DNA of 64,000 nt from Cliona cf. orientalis (GCA_963930775.1 OZ005697.1:2170001-2234000); one strand, 5' to 3'; counted from the stretch's first letter, positions 39,756 to 53,500 are shown. The notes: generated by a model not told the origin, from the sequence alone. Program-made: numbers and translations.

Positions 39756-41170
39756 CCCCCCCCCCAAAAACATACTGTACATTGACACAGCAAACACGCA
39801 TACAATGTTCACATACACACACCTTGTTAGTGTTGGTTGAGATGTGGTAGCTTTGATGACGTTTAAGATGACACACTTGCTCACCAGCATCTGTGAATCC
39901 TTCATCACGCTGCATACAGAATATCAAACATCAACAAGTTTAACCCTTAGATCCAGCTAGCTACATGTACATGTACATGGCCTGTATACAGTGTACATGC
40001 ATGTGAGTGCATTAAACCTGTTTTCATAAACAGTGCATACAGCATTTGCAAACACATGCAACTACACATAATACTTGCATCATACCATTGCTCTTGGGTA
40101 TATACACTTGAGGAAGGATAGTTTTTCATTACACATCATAAGCTTTGTATCTAGTTAATTTATGTGAATTATGCGAGTCATGAATCGAGTGCCAGCCCAT
40201 AAATAATTTGTACTACTTAATTACTCACTCCTTGTGTGCACGCACAAGGGGTAAAGTAATCTGTCGTCTTGTCATTGTTGCTGTCGTCATGGACACAATT
40301 GCCAGATCTGAACAGCTAGACATCTTATATGTACATAGCAACTGGCCAGTGCAATCAAGATGTTCAACATGGCACAAAAAGGATAAGGATCATGAATGCT
40401 AGCGATTATCTTCTTGATTGCTACGCCTATCAACCACACCTACATCAAATCATAAAGCCATGTGCTATAGTGCGTGCAGGGTATGTGCTCTGCAAAGAGT
40501 TACACCTTTACAAAAAGTAGAAAAAGTAGAACCACTAAAAAAATTACATTCTGATTTGTATACCATTTTCAATGCATATTCATAATGACATGATCAGTAT
40601 CTAGCAGCTCATGTAACACTAGCCAACCCCCCCCCCCCCCCCAACCGATACATAAAGGTTTTGGCCTTGGTTTTGGGGGGATGAGAGAACCCAGCACTGC
40701 CGTACCTGACAACCTGTGCCACCTCTTCCTTCCCGCTCTTCATGGTTCCATTGAGTCCAAGGGCGGGGTCCAGCCGCTCCAGCACAGACAGGGGGCTGAT
40801 GTATGGCTGATGGGACTGAGGCTGCAGGTGCACGGGAAAGAGGGAGAGAGAGCTGGGGTTATCAGTATAATGCCACCACACTAAATTCTATAATCCTCCT
40901 GATAAGATATCAATTTTAGGGAAGAAAAAATATCATAATTATGATAATTATTATTGGGGGGGGGGGGGGACAGGAGACTAACGTAATATAAGGGGTGGTC
41001 GCAAATTATGTGTATTGTACTTGTACTGGTACCCACGACCATAATCCAAAAAAAAAAAATGTAATTCGGGGTGAGTCTTAATTTCAAAAAGTGGTATGGC
41101 AGTGAACGTCAAGTACCTTCAATAGTTGCATACCAGATTTTACACTTACAGGAATTATTTCTGTAGCCAT
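33486..41170 (-). CDS. PPP1R10: PNUTS / PPP1R10, nuclear PP1 targeting subunit (17 coding exons)
   Basis: Coding exons: 41150-41170, 40706-40821, 39823-39909, 39516-39609, 38365-38455, 38022-38087, 37556-37826, 36532-36599, 36110-36361, 35824-35922, 35571-35689, 35209-35336, 34895-34973, 34624-34714, 34406-34461, 33869-34190, 33486-33745; 739 residues (human 940). PNUTS targets PP1 to chromatin and the transcription-termination machinery with WDR82 and TOX4. Order seen: a TFIIS-N/LW-like helical domain (about 8-160; MKDSQMLVSKCVILNVI, FMDAGGWPMLNMWL), a Ser/Lys-rich linker, the PP1-docking RVSW at 366-369 in KKRVSWAED, the conserved block after it (YFDLDESERVNVNRPKSF), Pro/Gly/Arg-rich repeats, and a CCCH finger (C655-x8-C664-x5-C670-x3-H674). 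The first coding exon has only seven codons and an acceptor before its ATG, so a 5'UTR exon lies further right. Introns carry CT-type tracts and a hairpin. Confidence 0.95.
34209..34268. repeat. (GA)n microsatellite
   Basis: In the PNUTS intron before exon 16; CT on the sense strand, ending 18 bases from the acceptor at 34191-34192. Confidence 0.95.
34758..34806. repeat. (ACATGT)n hexamer repeat
   Basis: Self-complementary TACATG units in a PNUTS intron; could fold into a hairpin. Confidence 0.9.
35434..35470. repeat. Perfect hairpin, 13-bp stem, 11-base loop
   Basis: GGTACAGGGTCGT, loop, then its exact inverse ACGACCCTGTACC, inside the PNUTS intron between exons 11 and 12. Confidence 0.9.
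35941..36084. repeat. CT-rich tract, GA on PNUTS sense strand
   Basis: Imperfect CT/CCT repeats on plus in the 187-bp PNUTS intron 9. The sense strand is purine, opposite to most tracts here. Confidence 0.9.
37855..37970. repeat. GA/GGGA-rich tract
   Basis: Imperfect purine repeats on plus; pyrimidine on the PNUTS sense strand, upstream of the exon 7 acceptor at 37827-37828. Confidence 0.85.
39020..39086. mobile_element. 67-bp foldback element with 10-bp target-site duplication
   Basis: Ends are AGTCTGGCGAGCTAGCC and its exact inverse (17 bp each). It is flanked by ACCAAGCTAC at 39010-39019 and 39087-39096. It lies in a PNUTS intron and has no coding capacity. A 9-10 bp duplication is Mutator-like; the class is inferred only. 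Confidence 0.8.
39701..39765. repeat. (CT)n plus poly-C
   Basis: About 50 bp of CT and a C-run in the PNUTS intron between exons 3 and 4; purine on the sense strand and nearer to the donor. Confidence 0.95.
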
Positions 41171-41218
41171 TCCTGTATACAAATCAATGTAATCCTAACC
41201 CCTGTAAGTAAACTGCAT

Positions 41219-41330
<112 letters not shown>

Positions 41331-42263
41331 CTGTGGTTACACACTTTGGATCAGCTATGGTTATACAAATATGCAGGGCCACCCCATATAGACTGTATAA
41401 TAATGCGGCGCACATGTGCACAGGTACAGACTTGTTAACAACATGCTAGTGGTCATGTGAGCTCCATATAAGGTAAACACATTGTGAATAGGATCAAGGT
41501 GATGGTGTAACACGACAGAAATATACATGTACACACAGGGACAGTTTTGAACATAGTGGAGGTAGCTGTTCACCCTTCAAAACTGATTTTTATGACTTCT
41601 TTATCGACTTCAAGAGCTCATATACACGGCACTCTTGGTAATACAAGTGATGGACCCTATTAAAAGTTACTCAAAATTCAAGCACTGGTGAATTCATGAA
41701 CTGATTCACCCTCATAATAAGAAAAAAGCCTAAAACCCTTATTACAGACGGGTATCTATGGTTGTAATGAATCTTTCAACCATAAAGCCAAAGACAGCAG
41801 CAAAATACACACACAGAACGGAACTCGACACAGACATACACAAACGTACACTCATGCACCTAGCTACGCTAAATCTAAAAATACCACCCAAAATATCTCA
41901 CCGAATCGAATAAACTCTCGTAGCGGCACTATAAATGTTACAGTTTGTCCCCTAGTCCGTTCTTTCAAAGCTTTCGCTAGCTACAAGTACATCTACTGAC
42001 AGTACACAGTCAGTCAACAACATGTAGCGGCTATTGACTGAAAGTTTCAGAGTCAGCCTGCACTGCAGCGGGAAAACTTTAAAAACGCCGTCCAAAGTGT
42101 TCTCTTTTCTTGAAATACGGCTTTGGCTCTGTCTTCTTGTCTTCTTGCCGTTCAAAAACTTGACAAATCTTTCTCTCACCACGAAGCAGCTGCCATCTTT
42201 CTCACTTTCTTCTTTGACAAGTCAAGTGACACTGTTATCGAACTTTGCATCTGCGCATGCTCA

Positions 42264-42392
42264 GTTCAATATTTCGAATTGCGCATTATTGCGTAATACT
42301 TTCGAATAAATAGAGCACCCGTCGTACGCTAGCGCTTAGTTCAACATTTCTTGCATTATTGCGTCATCGTATTCTTCGAATAAATAGAGCAC
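42264..42392 (+). promoter_or_regulatory. Two-copy promoter-proximal repeat
   Basis: Copies at 42264-42318 and 42339-42392 share GTTCAA, CATTATTGCGT and an identical TTCGAATAAATAGAGCAC. The second copy ends 43 bp before the ATG of the OB-fold gene, so AATAAATAGAG could act as a core-promoter element. Function inferred from position. Confidence 0.5.
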
Positions 42393-42435
42393 TTTCACCT
42401 GCTCTCCATCTACAGATCTAGAAACGAGTCTAGAA

Positions 42436-45400
42436 ATGAGTGATCCAGTTGGTTTGGTGTCTGGATTGCAGAGCTGCCTGCAGCAGTCCATTTCAAAGAA
42501 GGACAATAGGAATTGTAGTGTATCATGGTGAATTCCTCTCTCCCCCAATTCAAATATTTACGGAAGACGATACTCGGATGATCTGTTGTACTACAATGCA
42601 GGTCTTGGGTGTGCATAAAGCTTATCAACATATTGTCAAAGTATGTACACTTCGTGTCTATAGCTATATTATGTGATTAGAATTTTGGTACTTTTGTATC
42701 CCTCCAGCTATCCTTCTGGTGTGACTCGTGCCATTGCAATGTCTGAGCTGGATAGTGAGGTAGCTAGTCAGCATGTTGTATGTCATTTCTATTTAGTGCA
42801 GCTAGGCCAGCGACCACAAATGTGGTATCCTGTTAGATGATTCTTCACTATTCATGCTCAACTTTAATTTTATATTCTAATAGTTTCAGAAATCTGGAGG
42901 AAAACTGAATGCATTTCAGTCACCTCAGCACCAAAGAGGTTGTCCCTGCTAATTACTAGGAATTTCTACTCTAGGTGTAATAGTATCCTAATTCTTCCGT
43001 TTCAGTGACAACAGTGGCCAAAGTCTTGGATTCAAAGTCTGTGCAGTTTGAGTCTGTCTTGGAAGTTCAGATCCCCTCTTTCCACGACGTACCTGGCACC
43101 ACAACTAGTATCCAACTATGACTGAGTTCTCGGTCTAGTTCTCGATTGAGAATCCGACATATTATTACTATAACTATCTAGATTGTTAACCGGAGATTAT
43201 TTTTCAATGCCCTGAATTGTTATTTAGTAGCTACGCACTAACACATGGAGCTAGAAAGATTAATGGAGAAACTGTTTTTTCCCCTAACTGCTAAATTGAA
43301 GAAATTGCACATCTTATGGATAACAGAGGTGATGAAAAGCATCTTCAAATGTACTTACATAGAAACTTTTATGATATCATCCACATTCTAGCTGTAAGTC
43401 ACTAATATGTTTGCTATGATAGTGGCCTGGGGACTTTGGTGAAGTTTTCAATTCTACAATTAATAATGTTTTTGAAAATTGCCAAGTTATTGACTAATAA
43501 TGGTGATCATTCTGATCGCCAAATTTGATATAATACCAAACAAGATCTGTTTCACCAAATTTAATCCTCACCAAAATCACCTGCTATGATTTTACAACAT
43601 GCATGTACATGATCATTGAATAGACCCACACAGTGCGAGTGTCATGCTGTCGTTTAGTGACGTCTAATGCATCGTCAAACAGTGGACCAACGGTGCAGCT
43701 CTGTTTGCTACCAACTGAACACATGGCTGTGCTGGTGGACACCACTGAGGTAGAAGAAATGGAAGAGAGGTACATGTAATTTTGATCTCTTTTCTCCCAC
43801 TATCCTCTTTCTCTCTCTGAGTCTCTCTGTCTCTCTTTCTCTCACTCTGTTTCCTCACTCGTTCTATTCCCTCTCTAGACTCGCTCACTCTCAATCCCCC
43901 CCCCCCCCATATCAATCTTTTCTACACCATACACAATATAGATTTCCAGGTAGCATTTCACTTGCAAATTTGTCTCAGCCAGCATATATTGATAATATTC
44001 GAGCAAAGGTAAACATGAATTGCTAAGTACATGATAAATTCCTCAGGTGCATACATGTATACATGTGCCTATGTACATTATGCTATAGGTTGTCAATATT
44101 GGTGAAGCAGAAGCACTGTTCTCTTCAGATGGTACATCATACCATAGAGTAAGCACTAATTAGCATCAATTTGTGGGTAGGTTAAGAGACTACAGAGCCC
44201 CTTTGATCAAAATTAATAATTATGCTGTTCGCAAATTTCTGTAATAATATTATGACACTGTATGCATAGTATCCTGCACTTTATTGCAATATAGTTGATT
44301 GTTCAGCTGGGCGTTGATGAAGAAGATAGCTTGTCTTTGATACTCTGGGACTCTTATACAGGATTTGCTAGGCTATTCACTAAGGTAACTGAATATGCTT
44401 GATCCATGCCTTGTGGCAGTATCAGAATAACTGTCATCAATTTGATAACCCATAATATTGTAATTGGAGCCATAACAGTATCAGGGATCAGTCCAGGATT
44501 GTCAACTGCATACTCTTTAGGAGGAGAATCAATAGATTGTTATATTATTCCAATACTTTTTGTGTACACTTAAGGAAAATCAATCTCAGGGATGAGAAAT
44601 CTCTGTGCTCTCCACCCTCTAATAGAAATGTCATAATTATTATTCAAATCTTGTCAACTATTTTAATCGGTCTCTATACTTCAGGGTGATACTCTGTTCA
44701 TAGAGAGGCCATATGCTCGACCCACTTCTACTACTAGCAGCAGCAGTTGTAATGATTCTTCAGTCTGCCTCGAGTTTGGACCTGCAACTCTTCTCTATGT
44801 GCTGCCATACGAGCCAGAAGAGGTATACTATTAAAGATAGACGTCGATGCACTCATAGTATTCAAACTGTTTATGCAGGAGATTTTCTTGAGTTTGCATC
44901 CGACTCAACCATCGATATTCGTCAAAAAGACTGATGATGTTAGTACCGTACTATACTTGTAGACGAGAAATTTTATCGGAGTTAACATATTATAGCATGC
45001 CAAACCACCAAATTTCCTAGCTATGCAATATTATACAACATGATGAGTAGAATAATGGTATCCTTTGCAGGGCAAGTTGGATTTTCTATCCTATCCAGAG
45101 CGGCTGTGCATTGATGATCTCCACCCCAGTGCTGGTATGATCAATGGAGTGCTGATGGTTCAGTGTCTCACGGTGGGAAAGAGAGAGCGGGTCATTGTAG
45201 AGAGAGAACCAACAGCCTATGATCTTTTCCAAATCGAAGTTCAAGATAACACAGGTCGGCTAGCAAAATACTAAATGTTATTGTTTATCCTAAAAAAAGA
45301 GAAGTGATCATTAAATTTAGATCTAAAAATACCATCCTGAAATATAATACAAAACTGAATGTATTTACCTACTTAAGGAAATTTCTCAGAAGGAACACTA

Positions 45401-47271
45401 AATTTACAATTTTTGAACTGTCGTTGAGGGTTCACCCTCCGTCCCTCCCCCTTGATACTACTATAGTATTCTTTTTAGCTTAAAGGATTTCCGATGCTAA
45501 TATTCCTTTTCATGTAGAATCTGTGAGTGTGACTATCACTGATCCTACCTTCAAAGTTTTTGACAGTATCCATCAGTGTCAGGTTGGTTATCAAATCAGC
45601 AAAATTAATGCACACTAGACTGGAACAGCAATTAGTTGTACCTATTTCTTTCAATTAGTGGCTTCTAATGACAGGGTTATCCTCAGAATCAACGGAATGT
45701 GACGGTGAACTCTGCCTATCCTGCAACATGAGATGTGGTGGTCAAGTCGTCAATGGTAGGTACAATGTAGTTGAGTAGCTGCATGCTATAGATATTCTTA
45801 GTAACTTCTTGTAAACAGCTGCCCAAGCCCAGTTACTGGATTTGACTACCTTGACTATAATCTATTTAGGGGAACTCTAATGCATGTACTACATACTCAA
45901 GATATACACAAGCACCATAAAATACAGTGAAACTCTTATGGTGATATTATGTCTTCATTTGTATTAGTGAGCGCTCTGCCTGGACTACTAATGTCCCTTG
46001 ATCTCTACTCCACTTTATCGCTGGAGGAGGCTCAGAGTGTCCAGCCTCTGACACAGTTTATGGTCTCGGCCACACTGAAGGAATGGCTGTTTCCACAGAA
46101 CGAAACCATGTCTAAACAGCTACTTAAACCAACTCGTATCCTTCTAGAGTACAACGCAATGCTATTATAAATTTCGCCTACCCTTATTTTGATCTCTTTC
46201 ACTTCTTTCCCACTTAAATTTATGATATATTATTATAACAGAACTGGTATATACAGTATGTACTCTATGTGACTCTGTACGATGACTTAACTAATACAAC
46301 AGATTGTACATGCAAAGGCCAAGTTGAGATGGTGAATCAAGAACAAGGATTCTGCCCAATCTGCCAGTACATTATTATATTATAGATAATATCTATCTTT
46401 CCATTTTCTGCTATGAGACTTGGGAGTGCTGTATGTATAGAATGCTAGATTGACTCTGAGCATTCAGTCTATTCCCTTAGTTCATGTTTGAAGCATGTCA
46501 AGCTCACCCTGGACTGGAAAATAAGAACACTGTATATGTGTATTTCTATACGTGTAGATCATATGGATTGAGTATGCTAAAGAGCTCTGATGCTACGAAG
46601 AAGGGTTTGAGTAGCTACTGGAAGTGGGCGTACAATCTCAAGACTGTGCTGGAGGATGACTCCACTCACTGTAGTATTACTGTCCAGTTCACCTCAAATT
46701 CTGCTGAGGTTTGTAGAATTTTGCAATTATAATATTATTATAGCTACCAGATCACAGGGCCCAATTTTCATAGTTTTAATCATTAATAGTTTTGCCATTC
46801 CACAAAAGCTATATACAGAGTGGTGTTATATTATAGGTGCACATGATATATGGCCAGACCACTTGCATCCATGATAGCACATCTACCTATTGCGTATCGG
46901 ATCCAATACTGATCCATGAAAATTTAAACTCCTCCACTACATAGTATGCTAAATATTGCATGAAATTTTTTATACATGAAGCAAAGAGTTACTTACATTC
47001 ACTGTGAGAGTCAATCAGCGTCTCTATTGCTTTTGTAGACTCTGTTGCAGAGATCAGCAGAAGAAGCCAGCTCACTGTCAGAAGAAGGGCTACTCAAGCT
47101 TCTTATCGCGCTAATCAATGTCAGGATCATTGCCTGCATCTCCAAGGTTACCAGCAGACACTATTAATTTTAGTACAGCAATCCTTATTCCATTCCCACC
47201 CCCTCCCACTGTTGCAGGTCAGTATGGAAGAATATCAGCTAAACTGTGCTCTTATGCAAGACCAAGTGTGA
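42436..47271 (+). CDS. Multi-OB-fold ssDNA-binding-type protein (RPA70 / MEIOB / SHLD2 group)
   Basis: Exon model: 42436-42527, 42602-42640, 42708-42759, 42884-42938, 43006-43107, 43302-43393, 43624-43769, 43942-44008, 44089-44148, 44307-44384, 44685-44822, 44879-44938, 45071-45254, 45518-45582, 45659-45755, 45968-46135, 46303-46366, 46481-46553, 46625-46708, 47039-47146, 47218-47271; about 625 residues. The start of exon 19 is ambiguous (46583, 46625 or 46643, all in frame), as are two weak GTATCC donors at 43107 and 46135. Family marks: an OB-type strand pair LSLILWDSYTGFARLFTKGDTLFIERP, a second OB region, then a Cys4 ribbon (HCTCKGQ...FCPIC) inside a C-terminal OB fold, as in RPA70 DBD-C. 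The LW...GD spacing resembles SHLD2; the ribbon and end also fit MEIOB. Likely role: ssDNA handling in repair or meiosis, inferred. It is divergent from PNUTS. Confidence 0.75.
43797..43913. repeat. CT-rich tract with poly-C
   Basis: Imperfect CT repeats on the sense strand of the OB-fold gene, in the intron before the acceptor at 43940-43941. Confidence 0.85.
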
Positions 47272-47522
47272 CTTCCCAATCTGCAACTCTAAATTTACAT
47301 GTATCTCCTGTATATATATAATTATATGAATTCACTACTCTGCAGCTGCGCTGATTAGGGGTGGGGCTGGTTTCTGGTACAGTGTATAGGCGTGGCTAAA
47401 ATATTTGCGGGTGTGGTTTTTGGTACTTAATCAGCGATATCCCTTTGGTTGAGGACTACATGTATATAGTCGCAGCCTATTAAAAGAGCGATCGATCAAG
47501 TCTTAGTCAGTACACGATTAAG

Positions 47523-50500
47523 ATGAAGACCCTGCGTCTCTTGCTGTTCGTTCTGCTCTGTCCAGGTATGTATAGTATACGTGCGTGCTAGTCAGTTTTA
47601 CACTGTCACTGTGCACATAATTTTAATATGTGTTCGTGGGTTGTTCGAATCCCTCAGTAATGCCTCGGGTTTCGTGTCGTGTAACCCTAGGGTTTAATAT
47701 CGCTGGCCATGGCCATGGCCAGCTAGTGAGACCGCACGCGTGAGTGCGTTTATATTAAAGTACCGTGACGCGGTTTGGAAATCTAAGTCCTGAGCATCAA
47801 CATCATGTGTACGTTATGTTTATTAAATAATATTACAACACGGTTTTGCCTATTTTGGACATCTGGGCTTCCCAAATATAATTTCTAACAGTACACTATA
47901 ATTCTTATTTTTTACAGGTTTTATGTTGAGTCAGCAGGTGCAGGAGCCATGCCAGAGCCTTCTCTCTGCCAGTAGTGCCAACTCCCAGTGTGCCCCGGTG
48001 GGCAACTGCACTGGTCTTAGCTGCGAACAGAGAAATAACGCTCTGAATGGGAGCAGCGTTTGGTTCACCGTACAAAAGTGTGAAGACCCCGTGATTGTTG
48101 ATCTAATGATTCAGTCAGGAACTCTGAACACCCAGTGGAGTTTCACTCAGAATGATACCGTGTTTCTTGGAAGCAACTCCCTGTCTGTTGCTATGCAGAG
48201 GAATGCTTCTTATTTGCAGTTTCAGGTGATTAAAAATATAATTATTAGGCGAGGCAAATTAAATTCACAATTTACTGTCACAGATTTTTTGATTTTGCAT
48301 GCGGGCGGGCGATTAGTAAAAGAGTGCAAGAAAAGCTAGGTTTGAACTCGTGATCGCCGAGGCCACGCCCTTCAATTGCAGCACTCGAGGGGGGCGGGCA
48401 AAGTGCCATATAGTTTCTGTATACAATCTGAAATATGAAGTTATTTAAGAAAATCTGAAAATCCATGCGGGCGGTGACGATAAACTGCGAATTCAGTTTG
48501 CCTGGCCTTATTCACTTATGCATAATATTATATGCAATACCATTAGATATAGTACCCAATGCCAAAAATATTAGAAAACCATATCCCGTTATAGTAAAAA
48601 TAAGTTACAGTGTATAAAAAAATTAGTATAATTAGTTGCTAATGCTATAATTTTTCAATTGGAGTGTGCATGGTCATAATTCCACTTACGTGATTGTGTG
48701 ATCGATATTAAATTTTTTCTCTTATGTAATCATCAACTGCTTTGAAGTAGAATGACTTGAAAATGAAAACAGATGACAAAATTTAAAGTATTTACAGAAC
48801 GACTTTCCATATTTACCTATATCTGTGCCAAATTTCACGATTCGATACCTTTACTGGGCAAATAATATTAATGCTTGTTTCAGAAAAGTAAATTGCTACC
48901 AGGAATGTAATAAAAAAAAACCCTAGTTGTCCCTTTGTCATTATAGTATAGCAGTCACATAATTAACCACAACTACTAGTAACAGGCGTCTGTAGTGCCA
49001 AGTTCCCTGATACTAGCTAAAATGGATGATTACTTTGTAAACGGGGCTTATGGTATAATAATATTATTATAGGCCACATTTTGGCCTGCCACCTGCGTAC
49101 GTATGCACAAGCTGTGGTCCATGGGGGAGATACCATCTATCTATCTGCATCATTCGTGGGATCTCCCTATAGCTAATTATTATGATTTTATCAGTAGGTA
49201 CGTGTACCTAGCTACCTATCTGAAGGTTGATCTTATTTCTACTAATTAGTTTGTGCAGTACTGTTACAGCAGAGTCTTAATTAGGAATGCCGATACTAAG
49301 GGTACAGTAGTAGCAAGGGCTTTAGGAGTCTATAATTATAAGCCCTTTGTAATAGCACAAACCCTCTGATTTAATTTCATTGTGTACGGTGGAACCCTTC
49401 TATAAGGACACCCCTGAAATGAAGACATCTCCTTTAATCAGGACACCATGGCATACAGCTATTATATAGAAAGGTGTACAAAACTACCCCTGAAATGAGG
49501 GCACCTCCTTTAATCAGGACACTTTAAGCTCCCCCAAGGGTGTCCGGAGTGGTTCTGCGTACTACTGTGTAGTGTAGAGTACGTATGTTGTGCTTTTGCT
49601 TGCTACATGTCAATTGTATACAGCCAGGTACGTAGTGTTACTGTGGTATGTGTGTATGGTATTGTAGTCTAAGAGGTGATTACTCAGAGATTGTAATGCC
49701 CGTCACAGTTATTATTAATGACTGCTAACTGCGTCACAGAAATGGCTACTGACTGTGGTAGGTATATACTGAGGTGTTGCCTGATTATCAAGCTTTTGCA
49801 ATGCATGTGTACTCTGTTAGTTTGGGATTCATCGATTTATCTAATCCAGCATGTTTGGAATATCTTACGGCAATTGTCCTGACCACTCCCACTGTCTAAA
49901 GGAATTGTTCCACGTGGCGTAATTATTATTATTATAGTTAGGTATTGATTTGTTGGTTTTGATGCATTTCTTACGTACTCTATAATAATGTGACACAAAA
50001 GCATAAACAGGAATGAGCCATGACCGTGAGCTATAGTAGTTATAATCTGCAGGGATTTGTGGATAGTTTGAAGGACCTGAAGCGAAGTCCCAAGAGCCGG
50101 CCATGCTTGCTTGCTTGTGCATACACTAAGGATTGGCTGCTGCCTGCATTTGCACTGCATATATAGGCAATATTTTTTTAATCATACTGTGCACTCTATA
50201 ATATTGTTATAATATGACATTGTACACCAGCTTCCTTCATCTAAAACAATAGTTGGTATATCAAATTTGTCCCAACTTTTCAATGTTTATGTTACCACTT
50301 TTATCAACAGTTAAGCATTTGCACGTGTATATATTATACACAACACAATCATGCTAAAGTAGATACCATTACCTTCTGCCACCAGCTGGGTGCTTGAAAG
50401 TTTTAATGGCTGATTTACCACAAGCAATCCCAAACCTAGTGCTGTAAATATTTTTTTTCCTTCTCACTTCATCAACAGTTGAGCGTTTTCAGGTGCACTA

Positions 50501-53500
50501 TAATAATCATGCATTGCTTATATACCACTATTTTTTGCCACCTGCATACTTGAAAGTGATAAAAGTTTTACCACAAGCAATCCCAAACCTCAGGCTATAA
50601 ATTTTCTTCTCACTTTAAAAAAATATTATCAACAGTTGGGCATTTTCAGGTGCACTATAATACCGTAGAAACTGGTTGTTAAGCGCATGCGCTTATAACA
50701 AGCGGCAGCAAGAAAATATGCGCTTAACAAAAAGTATGCACTTAACAGGAAGCATGCGCTTAATTAAAAGTGCTAAAACACGGTAGGTGGGGCGTGCGTA
50801 AAGATCGTGTCGAGGGTAGAAAGGCCTACAACGGTGGCCAAGAAGCGACCAGAGAGCGTAATTCTCGACGTTTTCTTCTCCAGTCTACTTCTAACCTTCT
50901 TTTTGGGCTCATATAACCGATCGCTTGTCGTTTAGGTGGCTTGGTGGGCATATGCGCCTAACAAAGAGCGGTAAGGCTCACACAAAACTATGCGCTTAAT
51001 AAAAAGTATGCGCTTAACAGCGAGCAGTGCTTAACAACCAGTTTCTACGGTATCATGCATTAATTACAGCTATCATTACTTTTTAATTGTCACCTGCATG
51101 CTTGAAAATTTAACAGTTTAGGGTTTACTAAAAATAATCATATACCGTAAATCGCGAATATTTCGTGTCTAAAATATTTCATGCGATAAATTTTCACGTT
51201 AAATAATTTTCGGACAAACGACCCTGTACCTATTATCGTTAATATTGCGCATGTATTTTCGTGCGTTTAATTTTCGCACAAGCCAGGCTGTCCGAAAATA
51301 TTTTAACATCGAAATATTCGCGATTTACGGTATTATTATACCTAAAGCAGTGCATGGTCTCCCTAAAGCAAGCTAATCAATTTTATGCCGCCATGTGAAT
51401 ACCAAGCTAAAGCTATATTATCGTAGACTGTTGTAATTAATACCTCACCAAGAAATCACAAAATTTAAATGCTAATGTTTACTTATTTAAATGGGGGGGG
51501 GGGGGGGGGCATGGTAGTTAATTTGGGGAGCACTACATCCCAGAGCCTGCTCACTTATTAAACAGGGGCTGATCCGGTGGGGTGGGGGGTGGATAGGGTG
51601 GCTAGCCACCTTCCTTCTCCAGTTCTTTTATGCAACGTTACAGTATATAGGAGATGTCCACCATTATTAATCAGCCACCCCCCTGCATCAGTATGGTTTA
51701 CTATGGGTAATCACCCCATCAATTACCTTAATTCCTTGCAAATTTTCTGGATCAGCTAGCACCTGTAAACTTTGGAGGTCAGAGTCTGCCGTGTACCTGC
51801 GTGTGTGTCGCATTATGCTCCATTCTGTGGTCCATTATGTGTGCATGTGTGTATAAGTACTCCCAATAATATTAATACTAGCGACTCACAGTGGAGTACG
51901 TGGAAGTATGCCTGGTATCTCACGAATGCATCAATATGGTGCCATAATGGTCGCAATTTGTATGACTTTAATTAACTTGCATGTAGGTCGTGTGACGTCT
52001 TTAACACTAATTTTGTTTTTAGGCATGTATGCATGCATGGTTGAGGGTTCTAGCCATCAAAGTACATGTAGGATCTAACAGTGAAAACTATGCCATAGCT
52101 AAGTTATATCATGTGTGTACATATTTATATGCACATGTACAAATTTCGTATTACAGTATTATGTACAGTGTATTTTCTACTATAGTATACTAATCCCAAG
52201 CTTAATTGGAATCATTCCAGCAAAAGCCAGAGCTGCTTGTCTACATAATATGTATACACAATAATATTTTGTTATATGTGCCTAAGTTGTCTGCAAAGAA
52301 TCTTCGTTTGTTTCATGCAGATAGCAACTGAGAGCGATGTCACTTCGTGCCTATATCCCTCGGACAAGTGCGTTTGTGGTATACAGTTACTGAAATGTTA
52401 TGGGCTTGCTTGTGTGATGTACTGTTGATTGATGGTTTCGTGATCGAGTAAACCTGGAAGTATCAGTGAACAGTGAGGCACAAAGCTGGCTGACCTCTTT
52501 TCAGTAGTGTAGTAGCCTTTAATTTGTGGAAGCTGGTAATCCAAGCTATTGTAGTAGACTAGATTCCTTTTGCTATTATAACTGAATAGCTGACTCATAT
52601 ATTATATCTACAATGTGGTCCTGCTGTTGGAATTCTTTCAATTAGTGGCTCCTATTGCACTAGGCTGAATGACTCCACTGCATGACAGCAATAAGTAGTA
52701 AAATTAATAGGAACTAATTATCTATTATTTGGTGTTCGTTTAAAGAGTTTTTGACCTTGTACCAGCCCCACCCTGCAAGAAAATATGTGTACATACATGC
52801 ATGCCTTATATATGCACAAGCTGTATTATGTAATAAGCATGCTCAGGAAAAAAAGGAAAAAGAATGAGAGGGAGTGTCTATGATAGATAAAATTTAATGA
52901 TATTATACATTGTGTCTGTGTGGTACATGGAATATCAATTATTAGGTTCTAATTAACACCTTTTTATTACCCTATCAATTATTAGTAGTCAACATGCACA
53001 TACATAATTATGACATGCTTGCAGGCTGATCTTACCAACAGAGGGGGTGTGGTCATTCCCACGGTCTTCATTCCTCTCAACGCCAGCGACTGTATGTGCT
53101 CGTCGCTTGCTGATGTGGCACAGCAAGCGACCCATCCCGGCGTCGAACCAGAGTGCTCCACCAACGATGCCTGTGACGGTGTCTACTGCGAGTTGGACAT
53201 CTTTGGAGCAAGGTACTACCTGGAGATTATCGTACTGCCGTGCCGGAACGCACTCGATGTACTCGTGGAGGACTCTGCACGTCAAGTGCTACATGCAGAT
53301 GTCTACGATCGGAATGAGACTCGGTCCTTTTCGATCGGTTTCATACCCGTGACAATTGAGGCCATCATTATACCTTATGAATATTCAATGGATGTTCAGG
53401 TAAAAATAGAACAATGGTGTACATGCAGCGGGGTTAATTAATAATGGTGTGCAACGCTATTATAGCAGTGTATTGGGTATAAATATAATATTATGTTTAA

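Noticed and set aside
46136..46168. Stop at 46168 as the end of the OB-fold gene
   Set aside because: Splicing at 46135 continues in phase into the Cys4 ribbon and last OB fold, which match the family.
47640..47665. GTTCGAATCCC, resembling a tRNA B box
   Set aside because: No A box or cloverleaf can be folded around it.
52320..52378. Possible extra exon of the large receptor gene (open after an ATGCAG acceptor, Cys-containing)
   Set aside because: Its donor phase does not fit the next exon (a stop follows) and unit 2 has no counterpart.
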